Assembly: GCA_002118135.1 (NCBI GenBank)
Contig: BDIU01000316.1
Coordinates: forward strand, 34,809-98,808
Source of the DNA: Trebouxia sp. TZW2008
Taxonomy: Eukaryota > Chlorophyta > Trebouxiophyceae > Trebouxiales > Trebouxiaceae
Length of the DNA stretch: 64,000 nt
Reading direction: 5' to 3'
In this document: in pieces, positions 12,801 through 25,100 of the stretch
Position numbering within the stretch: position 1 is the stretch's first letter
How the letters are laid out: the number at the start of each line of letters is the position of its first letter
Made by a program: the position numbers and the translations under genes
Notes under the pieces: model-generated
Told to the model about the DNA's origin: nothing
Database searches by the model: none
Seen by the model: the letters and a program-made list of their open reading frames with translations, nothing else

Positions 12801-15800
12801 GAGTGACCTTCATAGCCAATTGCACAGATGTAAGCAAGAAACCCATGTCATGCTGTGCAAGTGTATCTTGACCTTGTATAATCAATAGCACAGAGACAGT
12901 CAAATGCAGATACACAACCATGCAGACATGACCTTATGGTCGGTCACTGCATTTTGATTTTGTGCTTGCATAGGTGTATACTTGCCCCAAGTGCAATGCC
13001 TGAACAGATGCAGCAGTCTGATCACGTTTGGTGGCCTGCAGCTAGCTGACATGACATCAGAATGCTCTGCACACTGTGCACTAGCTGTGAGATGCAAAGT
13101 GGCAATGCCCTGGTTTTGTCATCTGGCATTGCCACTTTGCACATCAGGCTATACCTTCTGCTGTTTGATGGAGAGGATGTCGCTGTTCAAGCGGGCACAA
13201 GTCTCCTCGCTGCGAGCTTTGAGGCGCTCAAGCTGGCAGAACTGCTTCTCTTTGCGGTGCAAATCCTTCATCTTGACATCCATCTCCTTCAGGCGCTCCT
13301 TGAACCGCTTCTCCAGCTTGCTGCGGTCCTGATCACTGTTGTGCTTGAGCGCTTGCAGTTTCTGCAGCATAAAGCAATGGGAGGCGTCTGCTGGTGCTAC
13401 ACAAAAAATGGACAGCTTGAGAGTCTGCCATGGTTGCAGGCAATGCATAGCTCTTGCCACAGATATGCATAAGCGATCCTTCATAGAACAAAGTTGTACT
13501 GAATGCATGAGAACATATTCTCCATGACATGTTGGTACGGCCCTGAGCAACTGATCTGTTAGAGCCTTCTACCATGTGATGGGGAACCCTGACCAATGCA
13601 GCAGCAGACATGCACTGTAGCACAGGTTGACCTGTGCTCAAGCAGCCTCAAATTGACAGTGCAGAGACGTCTGATGGCTAACTCACCTGCAGAAGGCGGG
13701 TCCTGTCAGCTTGCAGCACATCTCTTTCTCCAGCCAGGTCCATCAGCACACGGTCGTAGTGCTGCTTGAGGGCAGACACCTGACCAGTGCCACTGACAAC
13801 GCGCTGCATCTGGGCTTCCTTGGCCTCCAAAGCATGCTGCAGTTTGTCCATCTCGCTCTGAAACCGCTGCTGCTCCACCCTGTTGCAGGCAGAGCCGATT
13901 TGTAAGGCCAAGGTTGCAGACAACATTGTTGGCACTTCTGATCTCGCAAGATCAGCTGCAACAGCACAAGGTGAGTGCATCTGTCATACTGCATGCTGCA
14001 CTCTGTCATTTGCTGCAAACTGTCGCATTGTGAAGCTCAATATTCCATGCTTTTCTTGTGTATGACTGCAGGATGGCTGATGGCAGGTGGTGCTGTGGTC
14101 CTGAAAGATCTTTTGAGCTTGCCTGAGCTGCTGCAGTCCTATGAGATCTGTTGACTGCACTTGTGGTGCTGAGTCCTAGCTGAGGAAGCCTAAAAGATTG
14201 TGTTGAGCTCACCTGTGGGCGTGCTCCTCAGCAGCAAACTCTTCATCTTCTGCCAGCTCAGCTTCCACACCAGCATCTCTGTTGTCATCGCTGCTGAAAG
14301 CGTCCAGTAGCAGGCCGCTGGGTAGGCGGCCTGAGGCTTGCAGGGAGGAGGGCAGGGGCGAGGCTGGCAGGTGCATGGAGTTGCGCCGCTGGTTCACCAT
14401 GAAAGCACCAGAGGCACGGTTTACCTGCAGGATCATACAGCAATTCGTCATCAAACTGGCTCATAAAGGCGTCAGAGGCGCATTTCACGTGCAAGATTGT
14501 GCAGCTATGTTGACGCAGCAGGCTTGGTTTGGGCAGCATAACGTCAGTATGGTGCCATATGCTACCCGCCATATCATGTATGACATGTTATGACTGCCCT
14601 GACACCAGTCAAAAGCGTGGACCCAAAAGGTGCTGTTGAAAGCTGACAGCATAGACCAGCGCTCACCCAGCATATCTTGTGTGCCAGCTAGGCAATGGCA
14701 GCAATACTGTTCAGCATTCAATCAGCATGTATGCCCGTCGCAGCCATCTGTAGGATCATGATTGTTCACAGCTTGCAAGGCCTGAGCCCATGAGCATGTG
14801 TCTCAGACTCTGCTGTCACACACAGGCCCAGCTGAGGCGTTGCCTGACATGGGCCCGATCAAGCACCCAGCTGGGCCTGTGCTTGACAGCAGCACTTGAG
14901 CCACATGTTCTTGGAGATGCTTTCATTCAGACACCAGAGGTCTGATGGAACAACTTGCCTCGCCAGCAGCCAATTGAACCACTGAGAAAGCCATAACATG
15001 CATGTGAGACACGGCAGCGTCACGCAATTCTGCGCTTTTCTATGCCAGCATCACAAGCCTATTGACGAGTGAACAACTGGTACCTGCTTGAGGCGCTTGA
15101 CCTCCTTCTCCAGCGATGCTATCCGGTTCAGATGACCAGTGAGCACGGTGACATCTGGCTCATCTGTGGCAGCTTGACTGCTGCCTGGCTCATCAGATAT
15201 TGTACCTTGCCTAGCGGCAATCTGCTCTAGCTTCATGGCATTGCGGTCACGCTGTGCCTGAGTCTGTATGAGCTGCTCACTGGTGTTGACAAGCTCTTGC
15301 TTGACATCGTCCTGCATAGACATGAAAACTCAGCTCATCACTCATGTGACACCGGAAACCATAGCCATGTGGCTTGCAGGAGACCTGAAAGCACCAAATC
15401 ATGCTGGGGGGGTTGCTCAACCAAGTACATGCATTTCGGCTGGCCTATGACTCCTGTTTACTCCAACTTATAGTGTCTGCCAGAAGCGTTCACAAACAAG
15501 GTTGGACTGCAAGGTACTGCAGCATGCTGCCAATGCAACTAATTTATGATCCCACAGGTAACTCACACTTATTGGAATAAGCAAAGGAGCATACCAGCTC
15601 CACACGCAGCCCAGCGTTCTGCAGGTCCAGCATAGAGTTTTGCTGCTGCAGCTCTTCCAAGGCTAGCGCCATGATACTGTCTGAGCCAGACGCCTGAGTG
15701 CTGTCCCAGTCCACATTGCTGTCATTTCTGCCAGTCAGTCTGCGCTTTAGGGAACCAATCTCTGCCCTTGCTGCCGAGAGTTGCTGCCTGAGCTGGGAAA

Positions 15801-17456
15801 TCTGAGCAGCATTGGGGTCACGGTTCACTACTGGCTTGTTGCGGATGTTTCTGGCTCGATTGGCATAGCGCAGCGTGTTCAAAGTCTCTTCATAGTTGAT
15901 GTCAGCAGGGCTGACACAGGCAATCATGCAGGTCCTGCTGTTGCCACCCAGCGAGTCTTGCAGCATGCGTGTGAGTTTGCTGTCCCTGTATGGCACATGA
16001 GGCTTGCCCTCGCTCAGAGCGCAGATGACATTGCCTAGTGCTAGCAGTCCCTTGTTGATGTTGATGCCCTCTGCTAGACGCTGGCCTTCAGCTTTGGTGC
16101 GCTTGACACGCTCACTACCAGCTAGGTCAACCAGGTGCATCTTGGCACATAGGTAGTCATCAACAACCTCCTCGTCATTGTCACTGCCGTCAGTCTCATC
16201 ATTGTCTTCCTCGCTGTCTGCTGTCTGTCTAGTGGCTTGTGCTGCAGGCAGTTGGCGACGCTGCTCAACAGTGATGGTGAATATCGCATGTGATCTGCTG
16301 CTGCGCTTGTTCATGCCTGTAGTGGCTGTGGCACGCAGCAAGGTGCCTTGCTCAAGTATGGCTGCCATTTCAGCTTTGCTGGGCACTTCCTTTTCTGTTG
16401 CTCCAGCCAGGCACACACCGCCTCCGAGAACCTCTCGAATGTGAACTGACTGCTGACTGCCGCTGACAACAAGCAAATCTCGTATGTCCTCCTGCATGAA
16501 GGCATTCAGGGGTGATGCAGATGCATGATGGGTCTGAGCGGCAGAATTTCGAGCTGGCATCAAACACTTGTGCAAGGTTCAGTCACAAAGAGGGCATGCT
16601 GACCAGCGACCAACGCAGTGTCAGCAGTTGGGTTAGTTTCAGCGCTGAATTCAATGTCAAAGCTGTGGGAGAAAAGGAATTTGCACCTTGTGGATTTCCA
16701 CAAAGCCAACCCTGACAGTGTATTCCGCATCTTTGCTTGAGCTGATGCGCTGGAAAATGCTGTCCATGACTTTTGGGATGACCCCTTGGGTATTGCCCCC
16801 AGGCGTGAATGCACTACCCATGGTGTATGTCTTGCCAGAGCCAGTCTGTCCATATGCAAACACTGCACGAACACGTACGCTTGCGCGACTATCCATACAG
16901 AAACTTGTTGTCCCAACTTGCAAGGTTGGCCGGGTCAGGAGTTTATTGCGTGACTCTGAGCACGTCAATGGGCCTGTGTGCTTGTCATGCAGCTGCCAAT
17001 CATGAAGACTGGATGTAACGCATTTGCAAAGCTGTTTCAAGCAGGCATGGCACCATTTCATGCTTGCATGTACCCATTTGCGGGTCAATTTGCGGCTGCT
17101 ACCTGTGGCATTGTATCCCTTGAAAAGGCCATTTACCAGTGGCTCTACACAGCTACCATATAGCAGATCAGGAGACGTGCTTTCCGCTCCAAAAACATGA
17201 TCGTATGTGAAGCTGTGAGCCCCAGTGACGACCTGCTAGTCATGTTAGTATGTAGCTCACTAAGTATTTTGAACGCATGTGAAGCTACCGGAAGATCTGT
17301 TCTGCACACCTGCGGTTGCTGAGGCGTTGTCGTCAGCAACGAATCGCATCCCTCAAGCACTTCGCTGTCAATCAAAGGTCGGACATGCACAGCAACGCAG
17401 ACAGAGCACTCGTCCGACTCGTGCTCTGCTGCCACAGCAGGCAAAGCCTCAGCCAT
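3898..17456 (-). CDS. KIF4: Kinesin-4 family motor protein (KIF4/chromokinesin-like)
   Basis: N-terminal plus-end-directed microtubule motor with a long coiled-coil stalk. Exons: 17456..17310, 17232..17103, 16862..16687, 16491..15595, 15311..15084, 14424..14213, 13879..13687, 13361..13155, 12779..12687, 12277..12167, 11845..11678, 11401..11192, 10756..10595, 9574..9383, 8770..8552, 7593..7375, 6467..6247, 5513..5356, 4925..4597, 4287..3898. All phases agree, giving 1553 residues. P-loop GQTGSGKT at 97-104, switch I NKRSSRSH at 212-219, switch II DLAGSE at 273-278, neck-side motif [10 protein letters not shown]. The spacing and the [15 protein letters not shown] segment mark kinesin-4. A 25-residue acidic insert (about 240-263) precedes switch II. 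The stalk is coiled coil, and the tail is Gln/Ser/Pro-rich without the Cys-rich domain of animal KIF4. The ATG at 17456 was chosen because the frame further upstream opens only with TTG. Several introns carry decayed copies of exon edges. Confidence 0.95.
6530..6640 (-). repeat. Decayed, internally deleted copy of kinesin exon 17
   Basis: On the minus strand a 3' splice site (GGCTGCAG) is followed by nearly the exact start of the exon at 6467 (GAGGTGGTACGGGCTCAGAG...). A deletion of about 65 nt follows, and then the exon's CCCACAAACTCACGGTGCAG segment. It lies in the intron just upstream (in gene direction) of the intact exon and is frame-broken. Confidence 0.85.
6654..6803. repeat. 30-bp minisatellite, five copies
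   Basis: Five tandem units of 30 bp built on GGTACTCTGAGGTCTGCAAC, differing at only one or two positions. It lies in a kinesin intron directly beside the decayed exon 17 copy. Confidence 0.95.
7040..7200 (-). repeat. Decayed copies of the 3' end of kinesin exon 16
   Basis: Two stretches (about 7158-7192 and 7045-7072) resemble the last 40 nt of the exon that ends at 7375, including AGCAGCAGCC and GGCTGTTTGGCAG words. They lie downstream of that exon in its following intron, unlike the 5'-edge copies elsewhere. Words of the type GTAAGGGC recur at about 6860, 6930 and 7130. Confidence 0.6.
7655..7790 (-). repeat. Decayed copy of kinesin exon 16 (5' part)
   Basis: Minus strand: the same acceptor context (GACTTGCAG|AGTCA) as the intact exon at 7593, then recognisable exon sequence with a 1-nt deletion that brings a stop into frame. 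The later part (GCAATGCTTCAAGAAGAAGC) is well conserved. It lies in the intron upstream of the intact exon. Confidence 0.85.
8127..8216. repeat. 15-bp tandem repeat, six copies
   Basis: Six consecutive units of CAGCTGTACGCTAAG with C/T and G/A variants, inside the kinesin intron between 7594 and 8551. Each unit contains a CAGCTG E-box-like palindrome, which may be incidental. Confidence 0.95.
9610..9930 (-). repeat. Two decayed upstream copies of kinesin exon 14
   Basis: Copies begin near 9927 and 9748; the intact exon begins at 9574, so the period is about 175-179 bp. The first copy encodes [16 protein letters not shown] like the intact exon but has a poor acceptor and reaches a stop after RPDL. 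The second has a 2-nt deletion near its start plus a shorter middle, so its frame is broken relative to the gene. Both carry the coiled-coil EAAKRQAA stretch. Only the copy at 9574..9383 joins both neighbouring exons in phase. Confidence 0.9.
10239..10288. repeat. Perfect inverted repeat (21-bp arms, 8-nt loop)
   Basis: Arms 10239-10259 and 10268-10288 are perfectly complementary, with core CCAAGCATTGGTACAG. It lies in the kinesin intron between the exons at 10595 and 9574. As RNA it would form a 21-bp hairpin; a small foldback element or a small-RNA precursor are both possible. Confidence 0.95.
13093..13151. repeat. Perfect inverted repeat (17-bp arms)
   Basis: Arms 13093-13109 and 13135-13151 (TGCAAAGTGGCAATGCC and its complement) with a 25-nt loop, in the kinesin intron just upstream of the exon ending at 13155's donor side. 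Confidence 0.95.
14821..14881. repeat. Perfect inverted repeat (14-bp arms)
   Basis: Arms CACAGGCCCAGCTG at 14821-14834 and its complement at 14868-14881, with a 33-nt loop, in the kinesin intron between exons 5 and 6. It is the third hairpin in introns of this gene. Confidence 0.9.
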
Positions 17457-17810
17457 TTTGAACTGAGGCTTGGCAGGTCGCAATCACATCGCGTTCAGGT
17501 TCACGGGCATCGCAACGCTTAGCATACCATGTCATCCATCATAAATCGCTTATAAGACACATTCCAACAGCTCTCTGCGCCATTCAACGCGCCAAAATAG
17601 CTCTCAACTCATTGCAAGTTCGTATGAGTCAGGAGTGCATGCTTTGCAAAATTTGCATGCTGCGCAGTCTCTCCCTCTTTCTCGACATCAACGCGCTGAC
17701 GAACGTGCAAGATTGCATACAATGAAGCTCATCGAATTGCAAACAGTGCTGTGATCACCATTGTGATGGCTTCCTGCTGACAGAGCAGTGATCTGCCGAA
17801 GTACAACCCA
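17457..17810. promoter_or_regulatory. Bidirectional promoter region, kinesin-4 / SMYD
   Basis: 354 bp separate the start codons of two divergent genes, so both core promoters must be here. No convincing TATA box was seen. The sequence is less TGCAG-rich than the neighbouring introns. Confidence 0.6.
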
Positions 17811-20626
17811 ATGCCGGTTGAGGTTTTAGCAGAGTCGGCAAACGAGGTTGCTTCAGAACCAACGCCCGTCATTTCAGATGCTGCGAGCGGCTCAAAAGCT
17901 GCGAAAACCAAGAAGAAAGCCAAGAAGGTCTGATTTAACGTGCTGTCCTTCACAAGCAAGAAGCAAAGCAGCCACAGCAGTTCCACTAGTGCGCTGCACG
18001 CTGACATGCCAGTCCTGTAGCATCAATATGTGATACGCAGGCAAAGAAGGCTTTCATACCATTACCTACACTTGAAGCCAAAGAGCACAAGCTGCCCTGG
18101 CACTTAGCCTTCTCTCAGAAACTAGGACGCCATGCAGTTGCCAGCCAGGACATAGCTGCTGGACAGTGTGTGCTGGCAGAGGCAGCAGTCAGTGCAGTGC
18201 CAGAGCAGCATTCCACACAACAGACATGCCATATGTGTCTTGCTCCACTGCCAGAAGGGCCAGCTGAGCTTCAGCAGGCTAAGGGTGTGATTGTGGACAA
18301 AGTGTCTGGACATTACAAGCGATACTGTTGTAGAGCGTGCTATGATGCTGACACTGCGCGCGTCACCACTGGAACAGTCCATGCAGCCATCCCACAGATA
18401 GCAACCTCAACAGCATGTGATGCCACCTTGCTGCATCTCATCTTGGAGCTTGATGCCCATAGGCATCTTGACAAGCAAACACAGCCAGTCAATGACACAG
18501 CTGCCAATCAGCCAAACGGCACAGCTGACAATCAGCAGGATGCCAACGATGTTACGCTGAGCGTAATCAGGTGCACTCTTGCAGATGTTGAGGCACTCTT
18601 GTCGCCATGGGACAGAAACACAAAAGCTTGGCAGGAAGCTCTCACAGCAGGTGGGCATATATCAGATGCCAGCTGTATACGGGCTTGCATGACATACGCA
18701 AAAACAATCATCTGACATGCAGCCTCAATGCAAGTGCAATATACAAGGCATATGTTACTGCAACACCATAAGCTCTGGTCCACAGCTCAACAATTCGTAC
18801 TACAGGTTCCTGTCGGATGTGAATACAGCACTGTCGTCGTTACTGACAAAACACGCGTTTTGCAGGCTGTACAGCCCTACAGGATGCAATCTTGAGGGCT
18901 AAAACCTACGAGCCTGGGACCGTCCAGCAGCTGCAGTTCTTGGCTGCCTGCATCAACGCCAATGCTCATGCGACTGGTCATCTTGATGACACCAATTCAG
19001 ACACTGGGCTTGGCATGTACCCAGTGCTGTCTATGTTCAACCACTCGTGCAGCCCCAATCTAGCACACTCTAGTGAAGGTGAAACAAATGCAGCACATTC
19101 AATTGCATATGCTTTGCAACAACATGGCGTTTGTTCATGCTTGACGTGGCCTTGCTGTGATGCCTGTGTCATATCCAGCATAAGTTGCAATGCATATTGC
19201 TGTGTTATGTATATATGCACAAGCCTCACTTGTGTAAGCACCTTGGTAAGGAAGACTTTGGGTTACAGGAACTGTACAATATGTTTACGCTGTCCGCAAC
19301 ATCAAGAAGGGTGAGCAGCTGTGTGTGCATTACACCAACTTGCATGAGCCCAGAAGGGTACGGCAGGAGCTGCTGCTGCAAGCCAGGTTCTTCAGCTGCG
19401 CTTGTGAGCGTTGCTCTGTGCCTATTGAGCAGTCAGTTGACCGTTTTCTGGAGGTGAGTGCTTTCGTTGACAACCCTGCTGCAGCCTTCTCTCAAAGGCT
19501 CTTATAAGACTGTGTCAAACTGGTATCATTGCTTTGTTTTGCTGAGCAAGCAACAGCTGTGAATGTCACAGCAGACAAGTTGAGCTGCTGTTGCGCTTTG
19601 TGCATGGCATTTGTTTGTCTGCAGTAGGTGATGTGTGCAATAGCAGTCATGACAGAGAAGTCACACAAAGCCATTCACAGTCCGTCCCAAGTCGCTCGTG
19701 TGCTTTATGACGTCGCGTCGTGCAATGCCTGTAGCTTCAAGACATCACTGTCAAGTTGCATGCTTACAGGGCATCAGCTGCAGCAGACCCCAATGTCAAG
19801 AGGTTTTGCTCAAACACAACCAAGACACAGACCCTGATGTGTGGAAATGCGTGGGATGTGGCATCACACAAGCTGCTAGCAATGCTGAGGGGACAGGCCC
19901 CATGGATATAGAGCGACAAGCTGACACGCTGTACACCCAAGCTGCCATTGCTCTGCAACAACAGGTATATCCCCTGCAAGTTGGATTTGCAGTGCAAACT
20001 GCGCTGCTGTAATGATGTGCGGTGTGTACAGTCACAGGTGCAGAAGCTTGTACTAGTCAACTGTGTGACAGGTGGCCACTTCATTGTGCTGTCTGTAATA
20101 GTTAGCAGTACAATTTGTCAGGCTGTAGCCTGAAATTTTTTGCAGCCTTCTTACCATTGCAATTGTCTCTGTTGGGCTAATGAAAATCCTTTGAGTGCTG
20201 AAGCAATATATTGATGCCCTTTAGGGCAGTGCAGCAGCCCGACATGCATTTGAAGAACTACTCCAACAATGCTCAGGAGCTGGCAAGCTGCACCCCATGC
20301 ATGTGAGGATCATAGACAGCTACATGCCGCTCTCAAACGGCTGCCGCAGAACAGGCGACATTATTGGGGCCATCAAAAATGTCACTGCGGTGGTGACAGC
20401 CATGGAGTTTTACTACCCTTTTCCATGCATTGAAGTCACAAACCTATGCAAGTATTTGATAGAGCTCCATCTGGAGTGGGCAGATGGTGCAGCATCTCAA
20501 AAACTTGCTGCACGTCCAAAGAAGCAAGCCAAGGAGATGTACCGCAAATATGATGCTTTGCGGTCAATTTGTCAACAACAGAGATGCATTGACGACAGTC
20601 TTGCAGCAAAATTGAAAAGGTTGTGA
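17811..20626 (+). CDS. SMYD-type SET-domain protein (putative lysine methyltransferase)
   Basis: Exons 17811..17927, 18041..18650, 18866..19078, 19269..19453, 19770..19964 and 20225..20626, all in phase, give 573 residues. The first exon is a Lys-rich, nuclear-signal-like N-terminus (KTKKKAKK). The SET domain is split by a MYND-like Cys cluster at about 102-139 (TCHMC ... RYCCRAC). That cluster lacks several Cys/His of a full MYND finger, so it looks degenerate. The SET core contains NHSCSPN at 301-307, the AdoMet/lysine-site motif, then YAVRNIKKGEQL and LCVHYTN. A post-SET Cys cluster follows (FFSCACERC ... CSRPQCQ ... WKCVGCG). The C-terminal ~130 residues are helical, as in SMYD proteins. 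Substrate unknown. It could methylate histone or non-histone lysines. Confidence 0.93.
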
Positions 20627-22138
20627 TATCTGCTGACACCTGCCAATTAGGCGTACCTCGCTGCTGATTGTGTGTTCTCAGTGACAAACTTGGAAACTCT
20701 GCCACAGTGCATATCATTGTAGTACGTATCATGTCGAGTCAAGTGGCCGCCACAGACATGCAGAGACAGTACACAAAAAGCATGTTCACACGACAACCCC
20801 TACAGTCTATTGTTCCAGAGGACAGTGTTTTCCAATGGTGTACATTATCTGTTACGTGCTGACAATTTATTAGTATTATGGTGTGTTGATGCAGGATGCG
20901 CGCCCTTGCCGGTAATAAACATATCTGTAAACTTGATTCAGCTGTGCCCCGTCCCTAAAGTTGGAGGTCTGAGGGTCTTTAAAGATCAGCAGATCTAGGG
21001 CTCTCCACAGATCCGCAAGCACCGCTGCAGAAGCCAACTTTCACCTGAACCGAGAGAACAGGTGTTTCGGGTGACTTTGATGCTTGCTGTCGCAAAAGAG
21101 AGATCCACACTACTCTTCGCTCGGTGTAGCACGAGCGCACAAAACCCCGGCAATAAGACAGCGTCCAGGTGAAGCCGTTTTACAGCAGCAAATCAAAGTT
21201 TTCGCAAGCAACCTCGCAGAACCTAGGGCTTAGGCGTGACCCATACTCGCCCTGCCCTCGTTGGTGAGGCTCAGTATATAGAGGTGTTCTGCCAGGTTTG
21301 CCATTTACCTTTCTGTGCAATGCAGGGTGTCAGCAAAATGAAGCTCAGGTTTTGAGTCAAGTTCGATCTGAGGACCTGCGACAGTGGGAACACAACACTG
21401 ATCACGTACCTGATCAGTGGTTCTGGCAGCGATTCTGCTCGGGGCGTGTCTTCCGACACAATCTTAACCGTAGCAGGTCGCTGCGAAGGGGCCTAAGACC
21501 AGGCCTGTCGCGGTGAACCTCGATGGGCTAGGCCCTTCCGGGACAAGACCTGACCCGACCCGACCCGACCAAGGGGCTCGTGTCAATTCAACACGCCCAA
21601 TTCGGAATACAACTCGTTTACAAAAACAAAATCCACCCTCAATGTCTGACTTGCATACTGTAACATGCGACGTTAGAATCGATATCCCGATAATCAATTT
21701 GCTTGCAGCTGCAGGCATCAGATGATGGTTGCGTTTGAATCGATGCAATTGATCCACAACATAATGCACGATGCAACATTTCTGCATTAATAATTATTGA
21801 TTAATACTGTTACAAAACGACACGCAACCGGTTGATGTCACTCGGCTAGATTCACTAGCATATGTGCAACCCTTTTACAAACACGCATGTTTGGCATCAT
21901 GATGAAGGTTACTGGTCAGTCCTCCTGATACTGAGTTGGTGATGTGAAGCGAACTCCCCAAATTGCACCTGCGGGTCAGTGTACTTCAGCCCATGCAAAC
22001 CCCATGTGGGGAAAGCCCCACGCTAAACTTTAATATGGTGCAGCAAGCACTTTGGGGGACTCACTTATGCTGGACAGACACAGCAGTCGACCATGAACCC
22101 AATGTCCAAGAAAGACAGGCCGAACGCGTGCGGGATGC
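20627..22138. other. Intergenic region with distinct composition
   Basis: About 1.5 kb without a supported gene. The stretch 20990-21560 differs from its surroundings: few TGCA words, more CG dinucleotides, a TATATAGA box near 21275 and a short CGACC/CCCGA tandem at about 21549-21571. It could be an old solo LTR or another degraded mobile element, but I found no matching terminal repeats by eye and no encoded protein. The last few hundred bases should hold the promoter of the next gene. Confidence 0.4.
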
Positions 22139-25100
22139 ATGGTGATTTGGCAATGCGGCATGCGCTTTGGCCTGCTGACTGTGGTCTTGCTGTCCGCATT
22201 TTGCTCCCATGCTTTAGCCGACTTGAGTCGTGATCCGTACAAGGTAAGAGTGTTGATCCAAGGCTTGCAGCGAGTGCGCGTGAGTGGCAAGCTTGCAGCG
22301 AATCACGATCCCGACGACGTTCCAGGTGCTAGGTGTGTCACGTTCAGCGACCGACAGTGACATTCGCAGAGCTTATAGGCAGCTAGCCGTCAAACTACAC
22401 CCCGACAAGGTGTTTGTATTTACAATGCTTGTGGGTCAAGCTCATCAAGCTTGTAGAATGTGTCTGAAACGCTACGCCTGCAGAATGCAGCCTCAGGCTC
22501 CAAAGCCAAATTCCACGAGCTGCAGGTTAGTCGACGTGCTGCCATCACTGCAGGCCTGCAGCACCTGCCTGCAGTTGCGCCACACTGGCTTTCTGCACGA
22601 ACACCCAGCTTAGACATGACCTGTGAAATAGCATACAGCTTGCAAGTTGCAAACATGTTACACTGCAGGAAGCATATGAGTTGCTTAGCAACCCAGCAGC
22701 AAAGTCACGATATGATGCATCTGGGGCCATGCCTGGACAGCAGCGGAGGCATCAGCAGGTGTGAATGCTTCACCCTGCAATCGCTTCAACAATGCATTGT
22801 ATGTTGCACTGCATGTGACGACGTCATGACTGTAGGCAGCAGTAACACCTCTTTCTTGAGCGCAATCAGCCATATGTGACTGCTTCCTGACTTGATGCCT
22901 TTCTTGCAGCCTTCAGACTGGCGGTTTCAGCATCCCTTCCAACAGCCAGTGGAGCAGATCCCCTCAGCCACCATACGCCTCACTTATCTTAATTTCCAAC
23001 AGGAGTTGCTGCGGAGCACAGTCCCTCTGCTAGTCCAGGTGCAGGCAACCTGACTTAGCGCCTCACAGTCATGCTTTCTGCTGGGCTGTGCTGCCAATTG
23101 TTCACAAGACAATCGCATTATGACTAGCCACACTCAGCTCAAAGGAGTTACAGTAGCTCATTGTGTCTGCTCAAAGCCCATGACATACAATGGTTGCATT
23201 CATTCACTCATACATTCACTCAGAGCGCATGCTAGACAGGCTTGGCAGACCTAGCTAGGTATGTGCTGGAGCCATCAAGTGTCTTCAACCAGCTCTGTCC
23301 TGTGCTTAACTGAAAGAGTGGTTGCATGCTTACCTGAATGCAGCTTGTCGATGTGGGTGCAAATCCTCAAATTCAAATCATCGACAGATCTTGACACATG
23401 CATTATGCACAATACTGCAACAATGCTTCATCCAATAAAGCCAGATATGCATTTGCACATGCACCTGCAAGGCCAACTTTTGTCATTGTCACCCATAGAT
23501 GACACGCCTGATTTTGAGGTTCCATGGCCCTGCTCAGTACATACAAAATGTTGTGCTGCCTCCAACAAAACCAGGCAAAGCCACAGTGTACCAGAATACT
23601 GTTCTTATCAATGCATGATAGTGCGTCAAACAAACTGTTTCATGCACTATAGCTTGTCCCGCCCTCCCGTCCTGATTCACTCTGGGGTGCACTGGGGTTG
23701 TCAGGGCCAGCCCTGATGTGTTACAGTCAGGACTGCTTCTGACAGGAAGCCAGATTGAAAACATTTCGAATTTGGTGCAGGTGTTCTATGACTACAGTCC
23801 AGCTTGCAGAGCAGTGGCTAGAGAATGGGAGCAGTCTGCCAAGGACCTAGCTCAATGGGCTAGGCTAGGCCGTATTGAATGGAATCAGCAGTATCTTCTG
23901 AGCCATCTCAGATCCTTCATGGGTATCAGCTTCAATGCACAGGAGCTGCCAGTTGTGTTTGGCTTCCCTACAGGTTGCTACAGTATGAGCTGCGCTTTCA
24001 GGTGATCATGCATGTCTCAATCAGTCAATCACTCCATCATGATGTTTGCTAAGCAAGCTTTGAAGCTCAGCGCTTAGGTATGTACAGGTGGAATCAGCTG
24101 CCTGCATGTAAGTCTGTCAGATGCTTTGCCATCCCTGAGGTCCTTTGTGACATCTACGTCAGCCATTCACAGATGCATTCGTGTGGGGGCACTGCCGTCA
24201 CGCTTGCATCTGGTCAGCCAGCAATGCACTGTGATCACTTTGATACTGTCTGCATCCATCTGCATCCATCAACACATACAAGTCCTGCAACTGCAACCCG
24301 GGTCATCCTTGAAATCAGCGGCCTGGTGCAGCATTGTGCAAGTGAACGCATGGATCGCAATCACAAACTTGAATGACAGCAAATGCTGACTTCTGTCAGC
24401 GCGGGAAGGGCAACTATTTCTTGCTGCTGCATACATACACAACGCTCTGGTACAATAATACTAACAGTGACAGTAGCAGTAGCAGTAGCAATAACAACAA
24501 TAATCATCATCATCATCATCATCATCATAAGTTGGATGTTAGTAAATGAAAACATAGCGACATTGACATTTACAATGATAACAACAAAGGTGTTAGCAAA
24601 TGTACAAGTGGTCTGTGGCAAATGCTGCAGGCATCATGGGCCTATCAAGGTCGATCAGCTCCAGCGGTTTGTTGCAGAAAAGCTGTTAAAGCTGCCACAG
24701 GTCACAGCTGTCACCCCACAAACAATAGACAGATTTCTTGACAGCGTGGCTGAGCACAAGGTCACAGCGTTGGCCTTTTCGACTTCCGCAAAGGCCTCCA
24801 TACCGCTTCGCCACGCTGCTGAACAGCACAGCCAGTTTGTGGCTGCTGGAAGAATCCAATGGAAGGATGAGGTAAGTATTCAGATTTGCCTTCTGCACAG
24901 CCAGCAATCTATACAGAGACTTCTCTTTGTAACAGTTGCTTTGATCATCAAGGAAATTGTCTTGCCATCAAATTGGCCTAACTCAGAGGGACCACTGCAG
25001 TCAGAATGCAAAGATTGGCTTCCAACTTCATTGTCCTTGCATCAAGCATGTGCTTACATTGAGCGTTCTCACAAACAGAAGCTACTATATCATTGCAGAT

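Noticed and set aside
24126..24389. Extra DNAJC16-like exon reading SLRSFVTSTSAIHRC
   Set aside because: It has acceptor-like context but including it breaks the phase, and the direct join 24001-24631 gives a continuous conserved segment. It may be a remnant of a dead exon.
24383..24630. Exon upstream of the HHGPIKVDQ segment of the DNAJC16-like gene
   Set aside because: The open frame runs through triplet repeats coding for poly-Ile/Thr/Ala. Splicing 24001 directly to 24631 gives the right phase and a family-like sequence.
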